Source: Nocardia asteroides
Lineage (GTDB): Bacteria; Actinomycetota; Actinomycetes; Mycobacteriales; Mycobacteriaceae
DNA length: 64,000 bases
NCBI GenBank assembly: GCA_019930625.1
Contig: CP082844.1
Coordinates: 992,001-1,056,000, forward strand
Direction: 5' to 3'
The notes below the pieces were generated by a model that did no database searches, was not told the DNA's origin, and worked only from the letters and a program-made list of their open reading frames with translations. Of the stretch, positions 1 to 10,568 are shown piece after piece. A program made the position numbers and the translations under genes. Numbering within the stretch: the stretch's first letter is position 1; each line of letters opens with the position of its first letter.

Positions 1-547
1 ACCCGGAGGTGTAGATGACATAGGCGGGATGCTCGGCGCGCAGCTGCCGCAGCCGATCCGCGTAGGTGACCGGTTCGGTCGGGTAGTGCTCCAGTTGCCG
101 GGCGCAGGTGTCCGAATCGATGACCAGCCATTCGATCTCGGTGGGCAAGTCCGCCACGACGCGCGCGACGGCGAGCCCGAGCACGGCGCCGGAGTCCTTC
201 ACCATGTGCTCGACGCGATCGGCCGGATAGTTCGGGTCGACCGGAACGAACCCCGCACCGGTCTTGGCCACCGCCCACACCGCCACCACCGACTCGATCG
301 ACCGCGGCACACCCACCGCGACCAAATCCTCCGGACCCACCCCACGATCGATCAGCAGACGCGCCAACCGCGTGGACCGTTCATCCAGCTCCGCATAGGT
401 CAGGTGTCCGCGTGAGTCGACCGCGTCGGCGAAGACAACCGCGGTGCCGGTCGGATTCGCCTCGACCGCGGTTGCCATCAGTTGCGGGAGGGTGGTGACC
501 CTGGGTCGCCGGGTGCGCGTGGGCCGCACCCGCGCGGGCCGCGTCAC
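1..547 (-). CDS. NRPS, N-terminal part of an adenylation domain (cut by window edge)
   Basis: The visible 182 residues begin an adenylation domain, the enzyme part that activates an amino acid as aminoacyl-AMP. The N-subdomain motif LTYAELDERS, the A2-like stretch KTGAGFVPVDPNYP and the start of the A3 phosphate-binding loop (YVIYTSG) are seen. The gene then leaves the window. The most upstream reasonable start is GTG at 547, behind a weak purine stretch (GAAGCGGGG). The protein begins directly with an A domain and has no condensation domain of its own, so it would have to receive the chain from the C domain of the 2446-residue NRPS encoded 200 bp upstream on the same strand. The specificity-determining residues lie outside the window, so no substrate is proposed. 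Confidence 0.85.
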   Translation of the reverse strand, partial: MTRPARVRPTRTRRPRVTTLPQLMATAVEANPTGTAVVFADAVDSRGHLTYAELDERSTRLARLLIDRGVGPEDLVAVGVPRSIESVVAVWAVAKTGAGFVPVDPNYPADRVEHMVKDSGAVLGLAVARVVADLPTEIEWLVIDSDTCARQLEHYPTEPVTYADRLRQLRAEHPAYVIYTSG

Positions 548-694
548 GCGAGCCCCGCTTCGTGTTTCCTGGTTCCCCACCCAGAGGCCGGCAGACTATT
601 CCCCGACAAGCGAAACATGAAAACTGTGCACATCCTGCCTGTTCGAACACGTCCCTGACACATTTCCAGCGGACGCCCTGATACAGCAAACCAA

Positions 695-722
695 CCAGCT
701 GTGTGCATAGTCACACAGCTGG
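695..722 (-). terminator. Perfect 11-bp inverted repeat between the two NRPS genes
   Basis: The arms CCAGCTGTGTG and CACACAGCTGG pair perfectly around a 6-base loop. The hairpin lies 27 bp past the stop codon of the large NRPS gene and about 150 bp before the start of the next one. On the minus strand it is followed by a T-rich but broken stretch (TTGGTTTG), so it is either a weak terminator or attenuator, or a protein-binding palindrome. Either way it could set the ratio of the two NRPS subunits. Confidence 0.45.
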
Positions 723-748
723 GGGCTTGCGTCTGACTGTGATTCGCT

Positions 749-3700
749 TCACTCGCTGTCGAACAGCTCGGTGAACTCGACGATAGCGGCCACATTCGTC
801 CAGGGTCCCGCGGGCACGGCGCCGACACCATTGTCGAGCACCACAGCGTGCAAATCCTCCAACGCCGTCGGGTCGAGCCTGTCCAGCCCGGTCCGATCAG
901 TCACCAGATGACTTACCCATTCGTCGGCGAGCGACTCGGTCAGCGCGCCGTCCGCGTCGACGACCAGCACCACCGACGCGCCCACCGACCCGGCGGCGAC
1001 CACCTCGACCAGCGCGGCCGCCGACTGCGGGCTGCCGTGCTGGAAGGTGCGCGACTCGAAGGTCAGCTCGGTGCGCGCACGCAGCCGTCCCGCCGCCGTG
1101 GCCAGGTCGTCGTAGCTGAACGCCTGCGCGCCGACGAACGCCGGGTCGTTGCCGCGCAATGCGCGCGTGCGGTGCGCGTAGGTGACCGGTCGCGGTGATT
1201 CGGCCGCGATCTCGGCGACGACGGTGGCATCGTCCAGTGCCAGCCAATCGACCGCACCGATCGAGCGGGAACCGCCGACCGTCAAGCCGACCTTGATTTC
1301 GAGGTGGTCCGGCAGTGACGTGTCGAGTGCGTCGACCGGGACCAGGGCTGCGCCGGTTTTGAGTACGGCCCAGGTGGCGATGACGGCTTCGAGGCCGCGG
1401 TCCAGCCGGACCGCGACGCCCGCGCCGGGTCCGCAACCCCGCGCGATGAGCACCCGCGCCAACCGCGACGAGCGCGCGTCGAGGTCCTGGTAGGACAGGG
1501 CGTTCTCACCGGAGACCACCGCGGGGCCGTCCGGGTCGTCCTCGACCGCCGCTGCCAGCGCCTGGGTCAGCGCCGTGCCCGCGGTCGCTGTGAGCGGTTC
1601 GACGCTCACCGGCTCGGCCGCGGCCGTGATTCGTTCTCGTTCGGTGTGGTCGAGGATGTCGATGTCGCCGATGGGGGTGTGGGGGTTGGTGGCGATGGTG
1701 GTGAGGATGCGGTGGAGTCGGTGGCCGAGGGTGTGGATGGTGGGTTGGTCGAATAGGTCGGTGGCGTAGGTGAGGATGGTGTCGAGGTGGGCGGGGGTGC
1801 CGTCGGGGTGGTGGTGGGGGGTGACGTTGACTTGGAGGTCGAATTTGGCGGCGACGGTGCCGGGGTCGAGGGCGGTGACGGTGAGGCCGGGGAGTTGGAG
1901 GGTGGGTTGTTCGTTGTTCTGGAATGACAGCACGACGCCGAAGAGGGGGTTGTGGGTGGTGGCGCGGGCGGGGGCGACGGTTTCGGCGACGCGTTCGAAG
2001 GGGATGTCGGCGTTGGCGAAGGCGGCGAGGTCGGTGTCGCGGGTGTGGTGGATGAGTTGGGTGAAGCTCATGGCGGGTTCGATGTGGGTGCGCAGGGTGA
2101 GGGTGTTGACGAACATGCCGACGAGGTCGTCGAGGGCGCGTTGGCCGCGTCCGGCGATGGGGGTGCCGATGGCGATGTCGTGGTGGCCGGACAGGCGGGC
2201 CAGCAGGACGGCCAGGGCGGCGTGTACGACCATGAACAGGGTGCTGTGGTGTTCGCGGGCCAGGGCGGTGAGCGCGGTGTGGGTTTGCGGTGCCAGGGTG
2301 AGGGTGGTGTTGGCGCCTTGCATGCTGGGCACGGTGGGGCGGGGGCGGTCGAGGGGGAGGTCGGGTTGGGTGGTGAGGCCGTCGAGGTGGGTGCGCCAGT
2401 AGGACAGTTGGCGGGCGGCGATGGAGTCGGGGTCGGTGTCGGTGCCGATGACGGTGCGTTGCCAGATGGCGTAGTCGGCGTATTGCACTTCCAGGGGCGC
2501 CCAGCGGGGGGAGTTGCCGCCGATGCGGGCGAGGTAGGCGGTCATCAGGTCGCGGGCCAGGGGGGCCATGGAGGCGCCGTCGGCGGCGATGTGGTGGGCG
2601 ACGAACGCCAGGAGGTGTTCCTCGGGCCCGGTTTCGGCCAGCAGGGCGCGGACGGGGACTTCTTCGGTGACGTCGAAGCCGGTGTGCATCAACTCGGTGA
2701 TCGCTGTGAGGGGGTCGTCGGTGACGGTGAGTTCCAGCCCGCCGGGTAGTGCTTGGTCCACGGTGAGGATTTGCTGGTAGGGGGTGGCGCCGGGTCCGTC
2801 GGCGGGGTAGCGGGTGCGCAGGGATTCGTGGCGTTCGAGGACGTCGGCCAGGGCGTGCCGTAACGCGGAGACATCCAGCGCGCCGCGTAGCTGGATGGCC
2901 AGGGGGATGTTGTAGGCGGGGGAGGCGGGGTCGAACTGGTTGAGTACCCACATCCGTTGCTGGGCCAGTGACAGCGGGATCGGTTCGGTGCGCGGACGGC
3001 GTTCGAGTACCGGGCGCGCGCCGCCGCCGGCGCCGGGGATCACCCGTGCGGCCAGGCCGGCGACGGTGGGTGCTTCGAACAACTCCCGTACTGCCACATC
3101 CGCGTCCAGGGCCTCGTTGATCCGGGCGATCACCCGGGTGGCCAGCAGCGAGTTGCCGCCCAACGCGAAGAAGTCGTCATCCAAACCGACCCGCTCGGCG
3201 CCGAGCAGCCCGGCGAACACCTCGGCGACGGCCTGCTGGACCGGGGAACTCGGCGCCCGGAACACCGCACCGGAGCTGAACTGCGGGGCAGGCAGCGCTT
3301 TACGGTCCAGTTTCCCGTTCGGGGTCAGCGGCAGCGCGTCCAGCACCACCACAGCATCCGGCACCATGTAGCCGGTCAAGAACCCAGCCACTTCCGCGCG
3401 GATCCGCACCGGGTCGACCTGCGCGCCGGTGTCGGCCACCACGTATCCGATCAGCCGCTGTCCGGACTGGTCGTCGGAGCGGACCGACGCGACCGCCTGC
3501 CCGATGCCCTCGCACCGCAGCAGCGCCGCCTCGATCTCGCCCAACTCGATGCGGAACCCCCGCAACTGCACCTGCTGATCACCACGCCCGGCGTACTCGA
3601 GAGCCGCGGTGTCGGCGTCCACGCGCCATCGGCCGATATCGCCGCTGCGATACATCCGCGAACCCGGCGCACCGAACGGATCGGCCACGAACCGTGTCGC

Positions 3701-6700
3701 GGTCAACCCCGGCCTGCCCAGATAGCCACGCGAGAGCTGAGCGCCGACGACGTGGATCTCCCCGGGCACACCGACCGGTGCCGGACGCAGCCGCGAATCC
3801 AGCACGAACGCATCCAGACCCGCAATCGCGCGTCCGATCACACTGGCCGCGCTGGCGGTCATCCGCTGATCCAACGCCAGGAACGACACATGCACCGTGG
3901 TCTCGGTGATGCCGTACATGTTCACCAGCCGGGTCCCGCCACCGTGGCGCTCATACCAGCGGCCCAGCTTACGCAGATCCAGCGCCTCACCACCGAACAC
4001 CACATACCGCAACGCCAGCTCACCCGCATCCGCCGCCCGATCGGCCTCCACCAGCTGATAGAACGCCGAGGGGGTCTGATTGAGCACGGTGACCCGTTCC
4101 CGGATCAGCAACTCACGCAACTGCTCCGGCGACCGCGAGGTCAGATAGTCGACCACCACCACCGTGCCGCCGTGCGCCAACGCGCACCACAACTCCCACA
4201 CCGAGAAATCGAACGCGAACGAATGGAACAACGTCCACACATCCTCGCGACCGAACCCGAACAACGGCTGGGTATTGGCGAACAACTCCACCACATTGCG
4301 ATGCGCCACCCCGACACCCTTGGGCACACCGGTGGAACCGGAGGTGTAGATGACATACGCCAGGTGGTCGGGGCGCAGCCGCGCCACTCGCTCGTGGTTG
4401 CGGACCCGCGCGTCGTCGTAGCCGCTGGTCTCCTCGAGCAGGATCACCGGAATATCGCCGACCGGCAGCGCTTCTTGCTCCTGCGTGGTGGTCAGGATGC
4501 ATACCGGTGCGGCGTCCTCGAGCATGAACTCCAACCGTTGCACCGGATAGGTGGTATCGATCGGCAGATACGCCGCCCCCGCGGTCAGCACACCCAGCAA
4601 AGCCACCGGCAATTCCTCGGTACGCGCCACCGCCACCGCCACCACCGACTCCGGACCCGCACCACGGGCGATCAACGCCCGCGCCACCCGATTCGCCCGC
4701 CGCTGCAACTCACCAAAGGTCAAGGTGGTGTCCCCGAAACGGATCGCGACCGCATCCGGGCGGTTACGCGCCTGGCTGGTGATCACATCCACCAACGTCA
4801 CCTCCGGCACCAGCGCACCCGGCGTCGACCACTCGTGCAACACCAGATCCCGCTCACCGGGCGCCAGCACATCGATATCCCCCACCACCACCGACGCATC
4901 CGCCGCGACCGCGGCCAGGATCCGGGTGAACCGATCCGCGAAATCACGCACCGTCGCCTCATCGAACAAATCGGTGGCATAAGTGAACGCCGCCGACAAA
5001 CCCCCCACCCCACCGTCACGATCGAACCTCTCCGCCACCGCCAACTGCAGATCGAACTTCGCCACCCCCACCGCCGAATCCACCCCCGACACCGACAACC
5101 CCGGCAACTCCAACTCCGGCACCACCAAATTCTGGAACGTCAACATCACCTGGAACAACGGATGCCGCGCGGGCGAACGCGGCGGATCCAGCAACTCCAC
5201 CAACCGCTCGAACGGCACATCCGCATGCCCGAACGCCTCCACATCCACCGACCGCACCCCAGCCAGCAACCCCGAAAACGACACAGCGGGATCGATCTCG
5301 GTCCGCAACACCAACGTATTGACGAACATCCCGATCACATCATCCAAAACCGCCTCACCACGCCCGGCCACCGGCGTCCCCACCGCGATATCCCGCGTCC
5401 CCGACAACCGCGCCAACAACACCGCCAACGCCGCATGCACCACCATGAACAACGTCACATCATGCGCACGCGCCACCCGCGCCAACCCCGCGGCCACCCC
5501 CGCATCCACCTCGAACCCCACCGTCGCCCCCCGATACGACGACACCGCCGCACGCGCCCGATCCGCCGGCAACTCCAACTGCTCGGGCAACCCCGCCAAA
5601 CCCGCCCGCCAAAACGCGATCTGCCCCGCCAGCACCGACTCCGGATCATCCTCCGAACCCAAAACCTCCCGCTGCCACAACGCGAAATCCGCATACTGCA
5701 CCGCCAACGGCGCCCACACCGGCCCCTCACCCCCCAACCGCCGCACATACGCAGCCATCAAATCCCGCGTCAACGGCCCCATCGAAAAACCATCACCCGC
5801 GATGTGATGCACCACACACACCAGCACATGCTCGAACTCACCCACCCGCAACAACCGCACCCGCACCGGCGGCGCCACCGTCACATCGAAACCCTCACCC
5901 ACCACCGCAGCCACCCGACCAGCCACCCCCGCAGCCTCCACCGACTCCACCACCACCGCCGGCACCGCCCGCGCGTCCCCCACCGGCAATACCACCTGAA
6001 AACCCTCCCCATCCACAGCCGGATACACCGTCCGCAACACCTCATGCCGCTCCACCACATCCCCCACCGCAGCCCGCAACGCCCCCACATCCAACCGCCC
6101 CGACAACCGCACCGCGACCGGAATATTGTTCACCCCACTACCCGGATCGAACCGGTTCAAAAACCACATCCGCTGCTGCGCATACGACAACGGCACCCGC
6201 TCCGGCCGCACACCCGCAACCAACGCCCGACCCGCCACCGACCCCGCAAGCCGCTCCACCCCAACAGCCAACCCCGCAACCGTCGACACCTCGAACAACA
6301 ACTGCACCGGCACCCGCACACCCAACGCCGCACCCACCCGCGCCGCAGCCTGCGCCGCCAACAACGAATTACCACCCAACTCGAAGAAATCATCATCCAC
6401 ACCCACACGACCACCCCCGTCCGCCACCAACAACGCAGCGAACACCTCCGCCACAACCTCCTCCGTCGGAGTCGACGGCGCACGGAAAGCACGAGCGGCG
6501 AACACCGGCTCCGGCAAAGCCGCCCGATCCAGCTTGCCCACCGGCGTCAACGGAATCTCGTCCAGCGTCATGATCGAAGCCGGAATCATATAGGCGGGCA
6601 GCGACTCCCCGAGGTAGTCGGCGAGCGCGCCGGTGTCCACATCGGCTCCCGGCCGCGGCAGCACGTAGGCCACCAGCGCGGTCGCACCCGACGGCAAGGT

Positions 6701-8089
6701 CTTGCCGAGGGTGGCCGCGAAGTCGATGTCCGGGTGGCTGGTGAGGGCGTTGTCGATTTCGCCCAGTTCGATGCGGAAACCGCGGATCTTCACCTGGAAG
6801 TCGGACCGGCCCAGGTATTCGATGACGCCGCCGTCCTGGCCCACGGATTCACTGCGGCGCACCAGGTCGCCAGTGCGATAGAGCCGCGCGCCGGGGTTGC
6901 CGGTGTCGGCGCCGAACGGGCTGGCGACGAACCGCTCCGCGGTCAGGCCCGGCCGGTTGAGGTAGCCCTGCGCCAGCGCGGGCCCGGACAGATAGAGCTC
7001 GCCGACCACCCCGGCGGGCACCGGCCGCAGCCGCGAGTCCAGCACGAAAGCCCCGACTCCCGGAATGGCCGTACCGATCGTGATGGGCTCGCCGGGCGTC
7101 ATGGCTGGCGTACTGGTGGCGAGAATCGTCGCCTCGGTGGGCCCGTAGCCGTTGTAGAACTCGCGCTCGTCCGCCCAGCGGGCGAGCAGTTCCGGGCCGA
7201 ACTTGTCACCGGCCACCACCACGGCCTGGAGGTCGTCCAGCCCTGCGGGATCCACCGATTCCAGTGCGCCCGGCGTAATGAGCATGTGGGTGACGCGCTC
7301 GCGGCGCAGCAGATCCGCCAGCTCGAAACCGCCGAAGACGGTCGGCGGCGCGATCACCAGCGTCGCGCCGGAGGAGAAGGCCAGCAGCAGTTCCAGCACC
7401 GAAACGTCGAAGTTCGGGGAGCAGACGTGCAGTACGCGCGACTCCTCCGTCACCCCGTAGTGCTCGCGCTCCGCGGCCACCAGCCCGGCCAGACCGCTGT
7501 GCGAGACGACGACGCCCTTGGGCTTGCCGGTCGAACCGGAGGTGTAGATGACGTACGCCGGGTGCCGCTCGTCCAGCGGACGGACCCGGTCGGTGTAGGA
7601 GATGGGATGCTCCGGGCGCGCCGCGATGCGCGCGGACTGCACCGGGTCGTCCAGCTCGATCCAGTACACGCCGGTGCCGAGCACCGCGCGGTGCGCCGAG
7701 GTTGTCAGGCCCACCGTCGCGCCGGAATCGGCGACGATGTGGTTGATCCGGTCGGTCGGATACGTCGGATCCACCGGCACGTAGGCCGCGCCGGTCTTGG
7801 CGATGGCCCAGACCGCGAGTACCGACTCCACGCTGCGCGAGATCCCGATGGCGACCACGTCGCCGGGCCCGACGCCACGCTCGATGAGTTCCCTGGCCAG
7901 CCGCGAGGACGCCGCGTCCAGCTCGGCGTAGGTGAGCTCCCGGTCATCGGCCGGATCTCCGGTCGGGTTGTACCGGATCGCGACCTCGGTAGCGGCGGAC
8001 TCGACCGCGGCGGTGAGCAGTTGCGCGAAGAGCGGACTGCCCGACCTGCGGCGACGGTTACCGCGAGCGGAACGACGGGCGGTTTCCAT
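749..8089 (-). CDS. Nonribosomal peptide synthetase, A-T-C-A-T-C plus degenerate A
   Basis: A 2446-residue multimodular NRPS. Order by residue: A1 about 20-525 ([19 protein letters not shown]), carrier 1 near 568 (FELGGNSLL), C1 from about 635 with active site HHIAGDG near 760, A2 about 1095-1600, carrier 2 near 1641 (FALGGNSLL), C2 from about 1710 with HHIAADG near 1831. A last stretch of about 290 residues resembles an A domain but lacks the A3 loop and everything after the A5 region. Aligning A2 to the GrsA pocket positions gives D-F-W-N-V-G-M-V-H, the threonine code. A1 gives D-V-L-L-V-A-G-I-L, which I cannot assign. Having no leading C domain, this subunit probably starts the assembly line and hands over to the NRPS at 1-547. 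There is no thioesterase or epimerase. The product is unknown. Confidence 0.95.
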   Translation of the reverse strand: METARRSARGNRRRRSGSPLFAQLLTAAVESAATEVAIRYNPTGDPADDRELTYAELDAASSRLARELIERGVGPGDVVAIGISRSVESVLAVWAIAKTGAAYVPVDPTYPTDRINHIVADSGATVGLTTSAHRAVLGTGVYWIELDDPVQSARIAARPEHPISYTDRVRPLDERHPAYVIYTSGSTGKPKGVVVSHSGLAGLVAAEREHYGVTEESRVLHVCSPNFDVSVLELLLAFSSGATLVIAPPTVFGGFELADLLRRERVTHMLITPGALESVDPAGLDDLQAVVVAGDKFGPELLARWADEREFYNGYGPTEATILATSTPAMTPGEPITIGTAIPGVGAFVLDSRLRPVPAGVVGELYLSGPALAQGYLNRPGLTAERFVASPFGADTGNPGARLYRTGDLVRRSESVGQDGGVIEYLGRSDFQVKIRGFRIELGEIDNALTSHPDIDFAATLGKTLPSGATALVAYVLPRPGADVDTGALADYLGESLPAYMIPASIMTLDEIPLTPVGKLDRAALPEPVFAARAFRAPSTPTEEVVAEVFAALLVADGGGRVGVDDDFFELGGNSLLAAQAAARVGAALGVRVPVQLLFEVSTVAGLAVGVERLAGSVAGRALVAGVRPERVPLSYAQQRMWFLNRFDPGSGVNNIPVAVRLSGRLDVGALRAAVGDVVERHEVLRTVYPAVDGEGFQVVLPVGDARAVPAVVVESVEAAGVAGRVAAVVGEGFDVTVAPPVRVRLLRVGEFEHVLVCVVHHIAGDGFSMGPLTRDLMAAYVRRLGGEGPVWAPLAVQYADFALWQREVLGSEDDPESVLAGQIAFWRAGLAGLPEQLELPADRARAAVSSYRGATVGFEVDAGVAAGLARVARAHDVTLFMVVHAALAVLLARLSGTRDIAVGTPVAGRGEAVLDDVIGMFVNTLVLRTEIDPAVSFSGLLAGVRSVDVEAFGHADVPFERLVELLDPPRSPARHPLFQVMLTFQNLVVPELELPGLSVSGVDSAVGVAKFDLQLAVAERFDRDGGVGGLSAAFTYATDLFDEATVRDFADRFTRILAAVAADASVVVGDIDVLAPGERDLVLHEWSTPGALVPEVTLVDVITSQARNRPDAVAIRFGDTTLTFGELQRRANRVARALIARGAGPESVVAVAVARTEELPVALLGVLTAGAAYLPIDTTYPVQRLEFMLEDAAPVCILTTTQEQEALPVGDIPVILLEETSGYDDARVRNHERVARLRPDHLAYVIYTSGSTGVPKGVGVAHRNVVELFANTQPLFGFGREDVWTLFHSFAFDFSVWELWCALAHGGTVVVVDYLTSRSPEQLRELLIRERVTVLNQTPSAFYQLVEADRAADAGELALRYVVFGGEALDLRKLGRWYERHGGGTRLVNMYGITETTVHVSFLALDQRMTASAASVIGRAIAGLDAFVLDSRLRPAPVGVPGEIHVVGAQLSRGYLGRPGLTATRFVADPFGAPGSRMYRSGDIGRWRVDADTAALEYAGRGDQQVQLRGFRIELGEIEAALLRCEGIGQAVASVRSDDQSGQRLIGYVVADTGAQVDPVRIRAEVAGFLTGYMVPDAVVVLDALPLTPNGKLDRKALPAPQFSSGAVFRAPSSPVQQAVAEVFAGLLGAERVGLDDDFFALGGNSLLATRVIARINEALDADVAVRELFEAPTVAGLAARVIPGAGGGARPVLERRPRTEPIPLSLAQQRMWVLNQFDPASPAYNIPLAIQLRGALDVSALRHALADVLERHESLRTRYPADGPGATPYQQILTVDQALPGGLELTVTDDPLTAITELMHTGFDVTEEVPVRALLAETGPEEHLLAFVAHHIAADGASMAPLARDLMTAYLARIGGNSPRWAPLEVQYADYAIWQRTVIGTDTDPDSIAARQLSYWRTHLDGLTTQPDLPLDRPRPTVPSMQGANTTLTLAPQTHTALTALAREHHSTLFMVVHAALAVLLARLSGHHDIAIGTPIAGRGQRALDDLVGMFVNTLTLRTHIEPAMSFTQLIHHTRDTDLAAFANADIPFERVAETVAPARATTHNPLFGVVLSFQNNEQPTLQLPGLTVTALDPGTVAAKFDLQVNVTPHHHPDGTPAHLDTILTYATDLFDQPTIHTLGHRLHRILTTIATNPHTPIGDIDILDHTERERITAAAEPVSVEPLTATAGTALTQALAAAVEDDPDGPAVVSGENALSYQDLDARSSRLARVLIARGCGPGAGVAVRLDRGLEAVIATWAVLKTGAALVPVDALDTSLPDHLEIKVGLTVGGSRSIGAVDWLALDDATVVAEIAAESPRPVTYAHRTRALRGNDPAFVGAQAFSYDDLATAAGRLRARTELTFESRTFQHGSPQSAAALVEVVAAGSVGASVVLVVDADGALTESLADEWVSHLVTDRTGLDRLDPTALEDLHAVVLDNGVGAVPAGPWTNVAAIVEFTELFDSE

Positions 8090-8139
8090 TCGAGTGCATT
8101 CACCTCTCGCATCGAGCCAGGACCCGGACCATACCCTGC

Positions 8140-8283
8140 TCAGGGCTTGTAAACCGGGGCCAGCGCGGACCGAGCAATCATATAAGGGAGTGACCGCTGA
8201 ACCCGCGCGCTGTATTGGATTGCCGCGGCTTCCGTCCGTACGGACCGCGCCCCCTTCTTCGGTTTCGTCCTCTCGTCGGACAC
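8140..8283 (-). CDS. Small 47-residue protein or leader ORF ahead of the NRPS gene
   Basis: A 47-codon reading frame starting with GTG at 8283 behind a very strong ribosome binding site (GGGGGAGGGGACG) and ending 50 bp before the NRPS start. It is basic at the N-terminus ([15 protein letters not shown]) and ends in a short non-polar segment ([17 protein letters not shown]). It is not an MbtH-like protein: it is too short and has no MbtH motifs. Its position between the LuxR-type gene and the NRPS suggests co-transcription with the NRPS genes. It could be a small structural or accessory protein, or a translated leader. No known family was recognised. Confidence 0.5.
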   Translation of the reverse strand: MSDERTKPKKGARSVRTEAAAIQYSARVQRSLPYMIARSALAPVYKP

Positions 8284-8381
8284 CGTCCCCTCCCCCTGGA
8301 ATCGGTGTCTTGCCTGATGCCTGCCGTTATATCGGCGCAGGGCCCGTCTTGTTGCAGGAGTACCCGAATCGGTGAACTTGC

Positions 8382-9365
8382 TCACAGCCAGCCGCGCCGG
8401 GTGGCCTGCACCCCCGCCTGGAATCTCGTGCTCGCGCCGAGCCGCTCCAGCAGCCGTGCGGTGCGGCGGACCACCGTGCGCCGGGACATCCCGAGTCTGC
8501 GCGCGATGGTGTCGTCGGTCGCGCCGAGTCCCATCAGGGTCAGGATCGCGCGGTCGCGTTCGTCCAACGCCTCCGCGGCCGGATTGACCGAAATGGGCGC
8601 GGCCATCGCCCACAGCACGTCGAAGGTCTTGATCAACAGCTCGAGCGTGGGCGAGCCGGTGATGCGCAGCCCCATCGGGTCGGGCCTGCGTTCGTCGCCG
8701 TGCAGCACCAGGCTGGCCCGCTCGTCGTCGCTGATGATCAGCTTGAACGGCGGCTCGGGCAGCGTTCTGGCCTGCGCACCGCTGGCATTCGTCGACAGCG
8801 CGTGCCGCAGCCGGTCGGGATCCTGGTAAACGGTGTCCTGGTACAAGGTCTGATAGCGAATGCCTTCGCCGAGCCTGGCCCGTTTGAGCTCGAACAATTG
8901 ACGTTCGCGTTCCGGATCGCTGAGATACGGGCCGCGCTCGACCAGCTTGACGCAGCTGCGCGCCCCGGTCTGCAGTTCCTCGAAATCCGCCAGCATCTCC
9001 AGCCGCTCGTACACCGGCACCACCGCGCCGTTGCCGCGTGGCGAGCGACGCACCGAACGGAACGTCTCGCTCAGCCGCGCTGCGGCAGTGTGCATCTGGT
9101 TGATCTCCTGCTGCCTGCGCCGAGCCTCGGCTTCGGACAACGATTCCGGCGCGTGCGCGTCCCACAGCGGTTCGCCGTCGGGCGACTCGATGCGGACCGC
9201 GGCGCGCAATTCACACAACACATCCAACGAGTCCGCGGCGAGGTCTTCCGAAACGCCCAGGTACTGCGCGATATCGGCGAGACTCGACCGCGGATGGTGC
9301 ACCAGCACGGCGTACGCGCGGCCGTGCGGTGACCCAGGCTCGAAGATGTCGCCCAGATCGATCAC
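8382..9365 (-). CDS. LuxR-family transcriptional regulator, TrmB-like N-terminus
   Basis: A 327-residue DNA-binding regulator. The first 60 residues form a winged-helix-like segment (SSLADIAQYLGVSEDLAADSL) of the kind seen in TrmB-like sugar or signal-responsive regulators. A middle region of about 170 residues with no recognised motif may be the sensor part. The C-terminal 65 residues are a LuxR-type helix-turn-helix (LDERDRAILTLMGLGATDDT, then IARRLGMSRRTVVRRTARLL). The gene runs in the same direction as, and directly upstream of, the 47-codon ORF and the NRPS genes, so it is the obvious candidate for cluster control. That role rests on position only. The start ATG at 9365 begins the first good coding stretch. 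Confidence 0.88.
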   Translation of the reverse strand: MIDLGDIFEPGSPHGRAYAVLVHHPRSSLADIAQYLGVSEDLAADSLDVLCELRAAVRIESPDGEPLWDAHAPESLSEAEARRRQQEINQMHTAAARLSETFRSVRRSPRGNGAVVPVYERLEMLADFEELQTGARSCVKLVERGPYLSDPERERQLFELKRARLGEGIRYQTLYQDTVYQDPDRLRHALSTNASGAQARTLPEPPFKLIISDDERASLVLHGDERRPDPMGLRITGSPTLELLIKTFDVLWAMAAPISVNPAAEALDERDRAILTLMGLGATDDTIARRLGMSRRTVVRRTARLLERLGASTRFQAGVQATRRGWL

Positions 9366-9508
9366 GGCCCGAGCCTAGCGACCGATCGGTGCCCTTGGGG
9401 CGGCTCTGCGAGAGCCGGAGGCAAACCGTTTGCCGCGTCACCCGGACGCGAGGAGCTTCGCCGCGCGCAACCGAGCGCTGATCGGAATAGCAAGTTGGAT
9501 AGGGAAAG

Positions 9509-10381
9509 TCAGTGCGAAGACGGGCCCCACTGCATGGGCACCCCCTTGGCGGCCAGGTACGGCAGCGGGTCGATCTTGGTGCCGGCCTGATCCCAGATCT
9601 CCAGGTGCAGGTGTGGACCGGTGGATTGACCCCGGTTGCCGACGGTGGCGATCACGTCGCCCGCGTTCACCCGCTGGCCCTCGTGCACGAACATCTCGTT
9701 CACGTGGCCGTAGACGGCGGTGGTGCCGTCGTCCTGCAGCACGCGCACCCACAAGCCGAAGCCGGAGGCCGGCCCCGCCTCGATCACGGTGCCGTTGCTG
9801 ACCGAGTGGATCGGCGCGCCGAGCGCGTCGGCGAAGTCGACGCCGTAGTGCATGGCGCCCCAGCGGCTGCCGAACCCGGAGCTGATCGCGCCGGCCACCG
9901 GGCGCACCGCGGGCGCCGGGGCGACCTGCTGCTGCACGCCCTTCAGGACCTCTTCGGCGTGGGCCAAGGGCGCGGCGATCTCCGGAGGAAGATTGGGAAT
10001 CCCGAACGGGGCGGCGACCGGGGCCGCGATCTGGCCCGCGACGGTGGCGGGCGCCGGCGCGACCTCGGCGACCGGCTCGGCGGCGGCCTTCGCCTCGGCG
10101 ACCGGCAGTATGCTCGAGCCCTTCACGGTGGTGGGCGCGGCCTGCTTCTCGTCGGCGTCGTGTGAACCGGGCAGCAGCGGCGATGCGTAGGCCAGCGCGG
10201 GAGCGACCTGGCTCGCGGCGCCGATCAGCGCGCCCGCGGCGACTGCCGCCGTGGCGGCGGCCTTCACCCGTTCGGTGGCGGACGGCTCGGCGCGGTGCCG
10301 CGTCGGCCGACCCTTTTCGCCGCCCTCGCCCAGGAGGCTGTGGACGGTAATGGAACTGGGGCCTACACGGTGCTGCGACAA
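9509..10381 (-). CDS. Secreted M23-family peptidoglycan endopeptidase
   Basis: A 290-residue protein with a basic N-terminus, a hydrophobic Ala-rich segment at about residues 38-66 that would serve as signal peptide or anchor, an Ala/Pro-rich linker and a C-terminal LytM/M23 domain. Zinc-ligand motifs are visible: HYGVDF (HxxxD) and GPHLHLEI (HxH). The family cleaves peptide cross-links in peptidoglycan outside the membrane. GFGSRWGAMHYGVDF followed by GNRGQSTGPHLHLEIW is the classical order. It is a single gene with about 140 bp to the LuxR gene and a divergent promoter region shared with the nitronate monooxygenase. I compared the upstream region with the c-di-AMP riboswitch that precedes some actinobacterial wall hydrolases and saw no match. 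Confidence 0.93.
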   Translation of the reverse strand: MSQHRVGPSSITVHSLLGEGGEKGRPTRHRAEPSATERVKAAATAAVAAGALIGAASQVAPALAYASPLLPGSHDADEKQAAPTTVKGSSILPVAEAKAAAEPVAEVAPAPATVAGQIAAPVAAPFGIPNLPPEIAAPLAHAEEVLKGVQQQVAPAPAVRPVAGAISSGFGSRWGAMHYGVDFADALGAPIHSVSNGTVIEAGPASGFGLWVRVLQDDGTTAVYGHVNEMFVHEGQRVNAGDVIATVGNRGQSTGPHLHLEIWDQAGTKIDPLPYLAAKGVPMQWGPSSH

Positions 10382-10568
10382 AGCTGAGTCCTTGGTCGAA
10401 GAACAGGGTCCGGGATGCCGGAGCCCGAGCCGAACCGGTTCTATAACGATCCGGTGAAGTCGAGCGATAACGGTTTGGCATCCGTTGTGATGGGAACTCT
10501 ACCTCGTCGTGACCATTCCGCAACCTTCCTGCCGAAAAAGGCTGGTGAGGTCCGGGTCACACGTCCAG

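Noticed and set aside
1506..2951. 481-residue minus-strand frame inside the NRPS gene
   Set aside because: It is an out-of-frame shadow made mostly of Pro, Arg and His. The NRPS frame here has intact condensation-domain motifs.
3752..8152. 1466-residue plus-strand open frame opposite the NRPS
   Set aside because: It is an antisense shadow of a strongly coding high-GC gene. Its translation is rich in His, Arg and Gln with no domain, and it has no ribosome binding site.
9420..9434. Short palindrome GGCAAACCGTTTGCC as a terminator
   Set aside because: The stem is only 6-7 bp with almost no loop and no T-run. It may be a binding site, but this is not supported.
10382..10568. Cyclic di-AMP riboswitch upstream of the M23 peptidase gene
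   Set aside because: Expected in some actinobacteria, but the conserved sequence blocks are not present.
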